Assembly: GCF_002933815.1 (NCBI RefSeq)
Contig: NZ_BEYR01000007.1
Location: forward strand, 124,001 to 188,000
Direction: 5' to 3'
DNA length: 64,000 nt
From: Sphingobacterium sp. HMA12
GTDB lineage: Bacteria; Bacteroidota; Bacteroidia; Sphingobacteriales; Sphingobacteriaceae
Shown in pieces: positions 37,304-44,889 of the stretch; the first letter of the stretch is position 1, and the number at the start of each line of letters is the position of its first letter. The notes under the pieces were generated by a model. That model saw only the letters and a list, made by a program, of their open reading frames with translations, did no database searches and had not been told where the DNA came from. A program made the translations under genes and the position numbers.

Positions 37304-37903
37304 ATGGACATCGATCAAAATCTGCTTGAGAAGGAACTCTTGTGCCAACTCCATCATGGAGATATGCAGGCTTTTGATATTTTGTATCATCGCTATAGCC
37401 AGGTTATTTACGCCAATATTCTTAAGTTTCTAAAAGATGAAACTAGCGCCGAAGATTTACTTCAGGATGTTTTTCTACGTATTTGGGAAAATAGGTCAAA
37501 GATAGATCCTGAGCAATCTTTCGCAGCATTTCTGTTTACCTGTTCGCGTAATATTACTTTTAATTTCAAACGACGGCTGAAATTGGAGATGGAATCTGAG
37601 ATCCAGCTCGCCTATGGGGCATCGGAATCCGAGAATACCATTGATAAAGTGCTGGATTCAAAGGAGGCCATGGCCTTGGTAGAAGACTTGCTGAGTAGAT
37701 TGCCCAAACAACGCCAAAAAATATTCAGGCTATCTAAGCTGGAAGGTAAAAGCTATCAGGAGATTGCGGAAGAAATGGGTATTTCTATTGCTACTGTTCG
37801 TGACCATATTGTCAAGGCAAATAAGTTTATCCGAAGTGGTGCACTGCAGGACAATGGTTTCTCGGCCTTGTTGCTGATTCTGCTTCTCCATTCTGCACAG
37901 TAA
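37304..37903 (+). CDS. ECF-type RNA polymerase sigma factor (Bacteroidetes family)
   Basis: This 199-residue ECF sigma factor has region 2 at about residues 25-95 (FDILYHRYSQVIYANILKFL, SAEDLLQDVFLRIWENRSKI) and region 4 at about 135-185 (LPKQRQKIFRLSKLEGKSYQ, then EIAEEMGISIATVRDHI as helix-turn-helix). It is followed after 66 bp by a FecR gene and then by an STN-bearing SusC gene, the standard trans-envelope signalling trio of polysaccharide utilisation loci. It should switch on the fucose/uronate locus when SusC binds glycan. Confidence 0.94.
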   Translation: MDIDQNLLEKELLCQLHHGDMQAFDILYHRYSQVIYANILKFLKDETSAEDLLQDVFLRIWENRSKIDPEQSFAAFLFTCSRNITFNFKRRLKLEMESEIQLAYGASESENTIDKVLDSKEAMALVEDLLSRLPKQRQKIFRLSKLEGKSYQEIAEEMGISIATVRDHIVKANKFIRSGALQDNGFSALLLILLLHSAQ

Positions 37904-37969
37904 AAAAAATTTTTTCTAGAGCAGACCTTTATTCCACGCTATGTGTATTTACTTTAAAAATACAGCTCA

Positions 37970-39244
37970 GTGGAGACCAATAAATCTAAAATAGACCAAT
38001 TACTTCAAAAATATAAAGAAGGGAACTGTTCGCTTGAGGAGATCGAATGGCTACGGCATGCGCTTTCTACTGCTGATATCCGTGGCCAGGATGCCATCGA
38101 CCAAGCCATAGTCGCTAATTTACTGCAGCCTTCCTCTGTAGAGAAAATGAGCGAATCCAGGCAGAAAATAATGCTTGAAAACATCAAAGAGCGAATTCAG
38201 CGCAGGGCCGAAGATAGCGATGAGACATCGGATATAGATGCAGGAAGTATGGTGCCAATGCAAAAGAGAACCATATTTTCTATACGATGGCCTTATTGGA
38301 CTGCTGCGGCCTGTCTACTGCTCTTTATTTTTTCAATGGTATTCCAGCGGCAGCATACAAGTCCTGTTCAGGTGGATAGTAACGTGGCTGGGATACAGGA
38401 TACAAAGAAAGATATCGTACAGCCTGGCGGAAACCGTGCAACACTTCGTTTGGCGGACGGTACACTTCTGGAGCTCGATAAGCAAGCATTCGGGATTGTT
38501 ATGGGCGAAAGTATTACCTACGAAAATGGGAAATCTATTGCTGGTGCCTCTTTAGGCAAACAGGGAATGACAGTGGATCCGAACAAGGTTATGTTGGAAT
38601 TAACGACACCGCTTGGGGGGATGTACCAGGTTACTTTACCTGACGGTACAAAAGTGTGGCTTAATGCGGCCTCTTCTTTAAAATACCCGATGAGCTTTGC
38701 CAAAAATGAACGAAAAGTTATCCTACTGGGCGAAGCGTTTTTTGAGGTGACCAAAGATAGTTCGCGACCTTTCAAAGTGCTGAGTAAAGGACAGGAAATT
38801 GAGGTGCTTGGCACTGCGTTTAATGTCAATGCTTATCCTGAAAATACGACGATCAAGACGACCTTAATCACAGGGAAGGTTAGGTTATCAAACGATAACC
38901 ATGCCACGCTGCCGATATACTTGAAGCCGGGACAGCAATCGACTAATACCAATGGTGGAAATATACAAGTTGCAAATGTGGATACGGCACCCTTCACGGC
39001 TTGGAAAGAGGGCTTGTTTTATTTTGACGAAACACCACTGCCGGATGCATTGCAGCAGATCGGTCGTTGGTATAATGTAGAAGTGAAGTACAGGGGCGAG
39101 GTGCCGCAAACGCATTTCTATGGTCGTATAAAACGGAGCAAGCCACTCCGGGAAGTACTCGAGGTATTGGAAGAAGGTGGACTGCGTTTTGAGCTGAGCA
39201 AAAGCCAGGAAAAGAACATCTTGTTTGTGATACCATTACAATAA
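37970..39244 (+). CDS. FecR family anti-sigma factor
   Basis: This 424-residue protein starts at GTG. The sigma-binding cytoplasmic part comes first, then one membrane helix (PYWTAAACLLLFIFSMVF, near residues 108-125). The periplasmic FecR domain has PLGGMYQVTLPDGTKVWLNA and EVLGTAFNVNAYPENTTIKT. A C-terminal DUF4974-type domain (LPDALQQIGRWYNVEVKYRG) ends the protein. It should hold the preceding sigma factor and release it when the STN domain of the downstream SusC docks. Two hairpins lie between it and susC. Confidence 0.94.
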   Translation: METNKSKIDQLLQKYKEGNCSLEEIEWLRHALSTADIRGQDAIDQAIVANLLQPSSVEKMSESRQKIMLENIKERIQRRAEDSDETSDIDAGSMVPMQKRTIFSIRWPYWTAAACLLLFIFSMVFQRQHTSPVQVDSNVAGIQDTKKDIVQPGGNRATLRLADGTLLELDKQAFGIVMGESITYENGKSIAGASLGKQGMTVDPNKVMLELTTPLGGMYQVTLPDGTKVWLNAASSLKYPMSFAKNERKVILLGEAFFEVTKDSSRPFKVLSKGQEIEVLGTAFNVNAYPENTTIKTTLITGKVRLSNDNHATLPIYLKPGQQSTNTNGGNIQVANVDTAPFTAWKEGLFYFDETPLPDALQQIGRWYNVEVKYRGEVPQTHFYGRIKRSKPLREVLEVLEEGGLRFELSKSQEKNILFVIPLQ

Positions 39245-39323
39245 TAACCTTAAATAATGATGAAAAAAGAAATGATCATGGATTCTACCTAAGCTGGAGA
39301 AGGGTATAGGCAAGACAAAAAAG

Positions 39324-39345
39324 GGCAGTGCTGGGGGGCACTGCC
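39324..39345. terminator. Hairpin between fecR and susC genes
   Basis: GGCAGTGC at 39324-39331 pairs with GCACTGCC at 39338-39345 around a 6-base loop. On the plus strand it has only a short T tract. On the minus strand the stem is followed by a CTTTTTT run, so it looks more like a terminator in that direction although no minus-strand gene is near. It could act as a partial attenuator or an mRNA-stabilising hairpin. Confidence 0.45.
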
Positions 39346-39373
39346 TTGAATTGGATGCATATACTTACAAGTG

Positions 39374-39393
39374 TTGCCCGAGGGCAAATTTTT
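39374..39393 (+). terminator. Possible attenuator before susC
   Basis: TTGCC at 39374-39378 pairs with GGCAA at 39383-39387 around CGAG, followed by ATTTTT. This is a small intrinsic-terminator-like structure 40 bp before the SusC start. Together with the preceding hairpin it may separate the regulatory genes from the structural operon. Confidence 0.4.
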
Positions 39394-39431
39394 GATAACC
39401 ATTTATAAATAAATACAAACCGTACAAACAT

Positions 39432-42400
39432 ATGATTTTTTATCCATTTGTTAGGCTACACCCGTGGAGTTTAACTTTACGAAGTATACTGATTATGAAA
39501 TTAATCGTACTCATTTCTTTACTGACCGCTATGCAGCTGTTTGCAGAAGGAAATGCACAGACCATAAATCTAACCGCTAAGCATGTGACTTTAAACCAGG
39601 TGATGCGCGATCTCCAAAAACAAAGTGGTGTCAATTTTTTCTTAAATGGCAAGTCCTTGGCCCAGACACGTTTGTCAGTCAATATACAACATGCCAAATT
39701 GGAAGATGCGTTAAACGCCATTGTAACGCCACTGAATCTGGAGTGGGTTAAAAAAGACGAGGTGATCGTAATAAAACCAAAAAAAAATCCGCTAAATCCC
39801 GACAGCAGAGAAGTCCTGCAGCGGAGCATTGGCGGTAAAGTCGTCAATGGCAAGGGACAGGCTGTCGTAGGAACAAACATTACGGTGAAAGGAACCAATA
39901 TCTCCACGGTCACGGATCAGGAGGGAAGGTTTACGATTCAGTTGCCTGCCGCGAATGGCACCTTGATATTTTCGAATGTAGGCTACCAACGTTTGGAAAA
40001 AAGTATCACTGGAAATGACGAATTAACGATCGTACTTCAGGAGGAGGTCAGTGGCCTGGATGAGGTAGTTGTTGTTGGGTATGGAAGCCAGAAACGCGCA
40101 AATGTGATTGGTGCCGTATCAACCGTGAACGGAAGTTCAGTGGAAAACCGGTCAACGTCCACGCTTGCGTCTTCCTTGGCTGGACTCGCAGCCGGCGTGA
40201 ATGTACAGACCACAACCGGAAAACCCGGGGCAGACGGTGCTAATATCCTTATTCGTGGAAAGGGAACATTAAACAATACCTCACCCTTGGTGGTGATCGA
40301 CGGTATCGTGGGATCCATGGATGCTGTCAATCCCAACGATGTGGAGTCGATTTCGATTTTAAAGGACGCTGCAACGGCGGCAATTTATGGATCGTTGGGT
40401 TCGAATGGCGTTATTTTAATAACGACAAAAAAAGGTGCCAAGGGGAAAAATAATGTGTCCTATACGGGCATGGTTTCGATGCTGCGTCCAAATAATGTAC
40501 CCGAATTTATCACCGATTATGCGCAGCATATGCGCCTTGTCAATGAAGGCTTCAAGAATTTGGGGCAAGCGGCTGTTTATACGGATGCAACGATCAATCT
40601 CTGGGAAGAAGCGAAAAAAAATCCAACAGGGTTAACTGAATTTGGAATTCCCAATGAAGTCGCTTATCCAAATACCAATTGGGGCGATGTGCTTTTTGGA
40701 CAACGCAAGCTTTTACAAAATCACAATCTTTCCTTAAATGGTGGCAGCGAGAATACGCAATACCTCTTTTCAGTAGGCTATTTCAACAATCCGGGGACCA
40801 TGCCCGAAACTGGCGCGGACAAGATACGTATGCGTATAAACTTACAGTCCAAAGTCGCCAAGTTTTTAACTGTGGGTACCCAGACCTTTGGCGATATACA
40901 GAATTTGAGTGTGGCCGATGTCGTTACCGCATATTCCTACCTGACCCAAACTGTGCCCGGAGTATATCCTTACTACAATGGCGTCTATGGTTTCCCGGCT
41001 GCTGCCGAAGAATCGGCGACCGCAAACAATGCCTTGGCTTTTCTAAATGGGATGGGCGGGAAGAACCAGGTCAATCGCTTCAATACCACAATATTTGCGA
41101 AGTTAAATCTAATGAAAGGGCTGGAGTTTGAATCAAAGGTAAATTATAACCATACGTACACCGAAACCAATTCCCATCAGGTTCCTTATGAAAAATGGAA
41201 TTTTGCAACCAACAAATTGAGTACAGCGGCACTATCGTCAGGACAAATAACAACGCAATATGGCGTGACCAAGAGCTACAATGTGATCATTGATAATGTA
41301 TTGCGTTATTCAGGATCATTTGGTAAACACGATGTGGGGGGTATCTTGGGGTATAATGAACAGTATTTCAACCAATATAATATTGGTGCGGCCAAACTTG
41401 GACTTGTGCATCCCGATTTGACGACATTTAATTCGGCGACAACAATGAGTTCCATTACAGGCGATGAGCTTGATTACGGTTTGCGGTCCTTTTTTGGCCG
41501 TGCCAATTATGCATACAATAATAAATACCTCGCCGAAGCGGTGGTACGGTACGATGGGTCATCGCGATTTGGAACCGCCAAACGTTGGGGCTTCTTCCCG
41601 GCCTTCTCCGCAGGGTGGCGTATTTCGGAGGAATCTTTTATGAGTCCGCTCAAATCCTTTCTGAATGATTTGCGGCTAAGAGCCTCCTGGGGGAAAACCG
41701 GAAATAATGCATCTCCGGGTAATTACGATCATCTTCCGTCATATGGTACTGTAAATTACTCGTTCAATAATCAGGCTGTCCGTGGTTTGGCACAGACTAA
41801 ATTAGGAAATGACCTGTTACACTGGGAAACGACCACCACGACAAATGTTGGCTTTACAGCGACAGCATTGAAAAATAAATTGACCGTCGAATTCGATGCC
41901 TACCGCGCTTACACGGATGGAATTTTATACGTCCCGACTATTCCGGCGACAACAGGGACCGCTACAGCAGCAACGATGAATATTGCCGAAGTCAGCAAAC
42001 GAGGGATTGAATTGACGCTGGGATACCAAGATAAAATCAACGATTTTAAATATGGGGTATCGGCCAACTTCGCCTATAATACCAATCGGGTCGAAAAATA
42101 TAAAGGGGCATTGTCAGAGGGCTATGTCACTGATGCTGCCGGTAATCGAGTTTACCAGTCAAATATCGGCATGGTTTCTAACGGGGTAAACCAGCGGATT
42201 CTGGAAGGGCACGAAATCAATGAATTCTATTTGTACAATGTATACCGTGGTTCAGGAAGCCACTTCTTAGCTGATGGTTCTGTCGACAAAAATGGTGGAC
42301 CACGCGATGGTATGATCCGTACGGAACAGGATATGGACTGGCTGCGGGCTATGGTCGCAGCAGGCTATTCATTTCAGCCTGCCGACGGCATAGATCCCAC

Positions 42401-43031
42401 CAAGATCTGGTACGGTGACCTGATTTATTCGGATATGAACGGGGACGGTATCTATGGAAATGTCTACGACCAAAAGTTTATGGGTAAGAGGGCAACACCG
42501 GCATTCAATTATGGTCTTAGTATCAATATGGCCTATAAAGGATTTGATGCATCCATGATCTGGTCCGCTTCTTCAGGTATGTCGTATTATTGGAATGAAC
42601 TTTATCTCAATTCGTCCATCGTTGCGCAGGGTAAATCGGTTCCCGCATTGGTCGCTAACAATCATTATTATTATAATGCCGCGAATCCCTCGGATCCCAA
42701 CAATCGGATAGATGGTTATTATCCACGCTTAAAAGGGGTGACCGATGCACAGAATGGACGTACCAGCGATTATTACTTGTATAATGCATCTTTTGTAAAG
42801 CTGAGAAATCTTCAGTTGGGCTACACCCTTCCCGAAAGCTTAGCGAGCCGTTTCTCGATCGCCAAACTCCGGATTTATTTAGCTGGCGAAAACTTGCTGA
42901 CATGGACGAAGTTCCCCGGACTGGATCCGGAAATTGGACCGGCGAGCAGCGATCCATCGTTGATCAATTCATCTGTTGTAAACTACCCAACGATGCGCCA
43001 ATATTCACTGGGTTTGAATCTAACCTTTTAA
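39432..43031 (+). CDS. SusC-type TonB-dependent transporter with STN domain, fucose/uronate locus
   Basis: This 1199-residue SusC-family protein has a signal peptide ending near AEGNAQ (residue 43 from the first ATG; an ATG at 39495 gives a shorter but also plausible signal). An STN domain at about 44-115 (NLTAKHVTLNQVMRDLQKQS onward) precedes a carboxypeptidase-regulatory-like domain (GGKVVNGKGQAVVGTNITVK). The plug has VVVVGYGSQKRANVIGAVST, PLVVIDGIVG and LKDAATAAIYGS, and the barrel ends in YSLGLNLTF. The STN domain marks it as the signal-transducing partner of the FecR/sigma pair upstream. With the SusD encoded next it should import oligosaccharides of the fucosylated glycan. Confidence 0.95.
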   Translation: MIFYPFVRLHPWSLTLRSILIMKLIVLISLLTAMQLFAEGNAQTINLTAKHVTLNQVMRDLQKQSGVNFFLNGKSLAQTRLSVNIQHAKLEDALNAIVTPLNLEWVKKDEVIVIKPKKNPLNPDSREVLQRSIGGKVVNGKGQAVVGTNITVKGTNISTVTDQEGRFTIQLPAANGTLIFSNVGYQRLEKSITGNDELTIVLQEEVSGLDEVVVVGYGSQKRANVIGAVSTVNGSSVENRSTSTLASSLAGLAAGVNVQTTTGKPGADGANILIRGKGTLNNTSPLVVIDGIVGSMDAVNPNDVESISILKDAATAAIYGSLGSNGVILITTKKGAKGKNNVSYTGMVSMLRPNNVPEFITDYAQHMRLVNEGFKNLGQAAVYTDATINLWEEAKKNPTGLTEFGIPNEVAYPNTNWGDVLFGQRKLLQNHNLSLNGGSENTQYLFSVGYFNNPGTMPETGADKIRMRINLQSKVAKFLTVGTQTFGDIQNLSVADVVTAYSYLTQTVPGVYPYYNGVYGFPAAAEESATANNALAFLNGMGGKNQVNRFNTTIFAKLNLMKGLEFESKVNYNHTYTETNSHQVPYEKWNFATNKLSTAALSSGQITTQYGVTKSYNVIIDNVLRYSGSFGKHDVGGILGYNEQYFNQYNIGAAKLGLVHPDLTTFNSATTMSSITGDELDYGLRSFFGRANYAYNNKYLAEAVVRYDGSSRFGTAKRWGFFPAFSAGWRISEESFMSPLKSFLNDLRLRASWGKTGNNASPGNYDHLPSYGTVNYSFNNQAVRGLAQTKLGNDLLHWETTTTTNVGFTATALKNKLTVEFDAYRAYTDGILYVPTIPATTGTATAATMNIAEVSKRGIELTLGYQDKINDFKYGVSANFAYNTNRVEKYKGALSEGYVTDAAGNRVYQSNIGMVSNGVNQRILEGHEINEFYLYNVYRGSGSHFLADGSVDKNGGPRDGMIRTEQDMDWLRAMVAAGYSFQPADGIDPTKIWYGDLIYSDMNGDGIYGNVYDQKFMGKRATPAFNYGLSINMAYKGFDASMIWSASSGMSYYWNELYLNSSIVAQGKSVPALVANNHYYYNAANPSDPNNRIDGYYPRLKGVTDAQNGRTSDYYLYNASFVKLRNLQLGYTLPESLASRFSIAKLRIYLAGENLLTWTKFPGLDPEIGPASSDPSLINSSVVNYPTMRQYSLGLNLTF

Positions 43032-43036
43032 TCCGA

Positions 43037-44812
43037 ATGAGAACAATGAAAAAGATAAAAAGAATTCTAGCGATTGTATTGCTAATAAGTATAGCGGGGT
43101 GCAAAAAAGATCTTTTGGATACCTCTCCGTATTCATCAGTTTCCACGGCAACGATGTGGACAACCGATAATTTAACAGATTTGGGCGTTGCGGGAATCTA
43201 TAGTTCCTTTCGACTCTTAATGGGACATAGCGGATTGATCTCGCCCTATGAGCTCTATCAGTTTGACCGTTTCTCCTATACTGGGCAGGCACGTTTTGAT
43301 GAACCCTTAATGACAGGTACCATTACCGCAGGCGATCCCTTATTTGTGAATGTCTGGAAGATCCAATACGAAGGTATTCAGCGCGCAAACGACGCCCTAA
43401 AGAATATTCCCATAAAGTCGCCTTCAACAGCAGAAAAGAAAGCGAAATATGTAGCCGAAGCTAAATTTCTACGCGCTTACTTTTACTTTCGACTCAATCA
43501 GCTCTACAAAGGGGTACCTATTTACCTTGAGCCTTTTACGGCGGCCGAGGCTATCAAAGGACGTAGTTCGGAAGATGATGTCTGGAATCAAATCCTGGCT
43601 GACCTGAACGATTGTATTGCAGAAACTAATTTTCCGGATCGCTATCCCGCGGGCAATGCGAATTATGGACATGCAACCAAAGCGGCTGCTTATGCCTTAC
43701 GGGGTAAAGTGTATCTCTATCGAAAAGATTGGGCAAAGGCTGCTGCTGATTTTCAAAAAGTAAAAGATGCGGGCCACACACTCTTCGCTGATTATAAAGC
43801 TTTGTTTAAGGAAGCTAATGAGCAATGTCCTGAGATGATTTTTTCCATTCAACATCGGAGTGAGTCGGGCTATGGAAATAATATGCAATTGTTTTGCGGT
43901 TGGCCCTCGGTCTATTCGCGGGGCTGGAATTATTACATGCCTTCACCACACCTGGTCGATCTCTATGAAAATAGCGACGGTTCTAAATTTGAATGGGATA
44001 AAATCATTCCTGGGTACAGTAGTTTAACTGAAAATGAAAGGGAGGTCTTTTTTCTACGCAACAACCTGACGGAGGCAGAGAAGGCGGCTGCTTCGTTGAG
44101 AGGAGCAAAGATGAGCCTATATCTGTCGCAAGGTAATGAAGAGCGTATCAAAAAAGCCTATGAAAACCGTGATCCCCGCTTGCAGGCCAATGTCGTGACG
44201 CCTTATTCGACTTTTAGGGGCGCCTATAATTTTACCAATGTGGAAAGCCTTCAATTTATGCGCTGGCCATTTCGTGGACAGGCACAGGTAGATGGCGATA
44301 TTCAGAGCGATACGCAGATCAATTTCTTTTATTTCTACCGAAAATTCGTCGCCGAAGGAGTCAATGAGATTGTGGATCGTAATTATGGGCCCATCGATTT
44401 TCCTATTTTCCGCTATGCCGACGTATTGCTGATGTGGGCTGAGGCGTTAAATGAAGATGGGAAATTGAATGAGGCCATTGCAAAAGTCAACGAAGTACGG
44501 CAGCGAGCTGGTGTCGCACTGTTAAATTCTAATGCTGCAACGGCTGTTGGGGGAAAGGACGACTTACGCCTGCGTATTCGCAACGAACGTCGTGTGGAGT
44601 TCCCGAATGAAGGAATCAATTACTTCGACGAATTGCGCTGGGGAACCTGGAAAGAGACGGTGTTTCAAGCAGGCAATGGACGTAAGCAGGTCTGGGGAAC
44701 AAATGTTGGGAATTACAGCTATAAAGGTGACTTCTTGACCGTATGGCCTATTCCGACCTCAGAAATACAGATGAATGTGAACTTGGTGCAGAATCCAGGT
44801 TGGATTGATTAG
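43037..44812 (+). CDS. SusD-type surface glycan-binding lipoprotein, fucose/uronate locus
   Basis: This RagB/SusD lipoprotein is about 591 residues long. The ATG at 43037 (MRTMKKIKRILAIVLLISIAG then Cys) is 5 bp after the susC stop and gives a proper signal with lipobox AGC; the open frame extends back to 42902 inside susC and was not used. Typical features are DLLDTSPYSSVSTATMWTTD, KFLRAYFYFRLNQLYKGVPI, the tetratricopeptide-like AAYALRGKVYLYRKDWAKAAADF, RYADVLLMWAEALNEDGKL and the C-terminal VWPIPTSEIQMNVNLVQNPG. It forms the lid of the SusC transporter. Confidence 0.95.
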   Translation: MRTMKKIKRILAIVLLISIAGCKKDLLDTSPYSSVSTATMWTTDNLTDLGVAGIYSSFRLLMGHSGLISPYELYQFDRFSYTGQARFDEPLMTGTITAGDPLFVNVWKIQYEGIQRANDALKNIPIKSPSTAEKKAKYVAEAKFLRAYFYFRLNQLYKGVPIYLEPFTAAEAIKGRSSEDDVWNQILADLNDCIAETNFPDRYPAGNANYGHATKAAAYALRGKVYLYRKDWAKAAADFQKVKDAGHTLFADYKALFKEANEQCPEMIFSIQHRSESGYGNNMQLFCGWPSVYSRGWNYYMPSPHLVDLYENSDGSKFEWDKIIPGYSSLTENEREVFFLRNNLTEAEKAAASLRGAKMSLYLSQGNEERIKKAYENRDPRLQANVVTPYSTFRGAYNFTNVESLQFMRWPFRGQAQVDGDIQSDTQINFFYFYRKFVAEGVNEIVDRNYGPIDFPIFRYADVLLMWAEALNEDGKLNEAIAKVNEVRQRAGVALLNSNAATAVGGKDDLRLRIRNERRVEFPNEGINYFDELRWGTWKETVFQAGNGRKQVWGTNVGNYSYKGDFLTVWPIPTSEIQMNVNLVQNPGWID

Positions 44813-44832
44813 TTCTTTTTAGTAAAACAAGA

Positions 44833-44866
44833 CTGGGGAACAGGAGCTATCTAGGCTTTTCCCCAG
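44833..44866. terminator. Hairpin between susD and the GH88-GH29 gene
   Basis: CTGGGGAA at 44833-44840 pairs with TTCCCCAG at 44859-44866 around an 18-base loop. No U tract follows on the plus strand, so this is more likely an mRNA-stability or processing hairpin that sets a higher susC/susD level than a full terminator. Confidence 0.35.
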
Positions 44867-44889
44867 CCTGATATAAAATAAACCGACAC

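Noticed and set aside
42902..43036. Upstream extension of the second SusD gene
   Set aside because: It overlaps the end of susC in another frame and would bury the lipoprotein signal; the start at 43037 is better.
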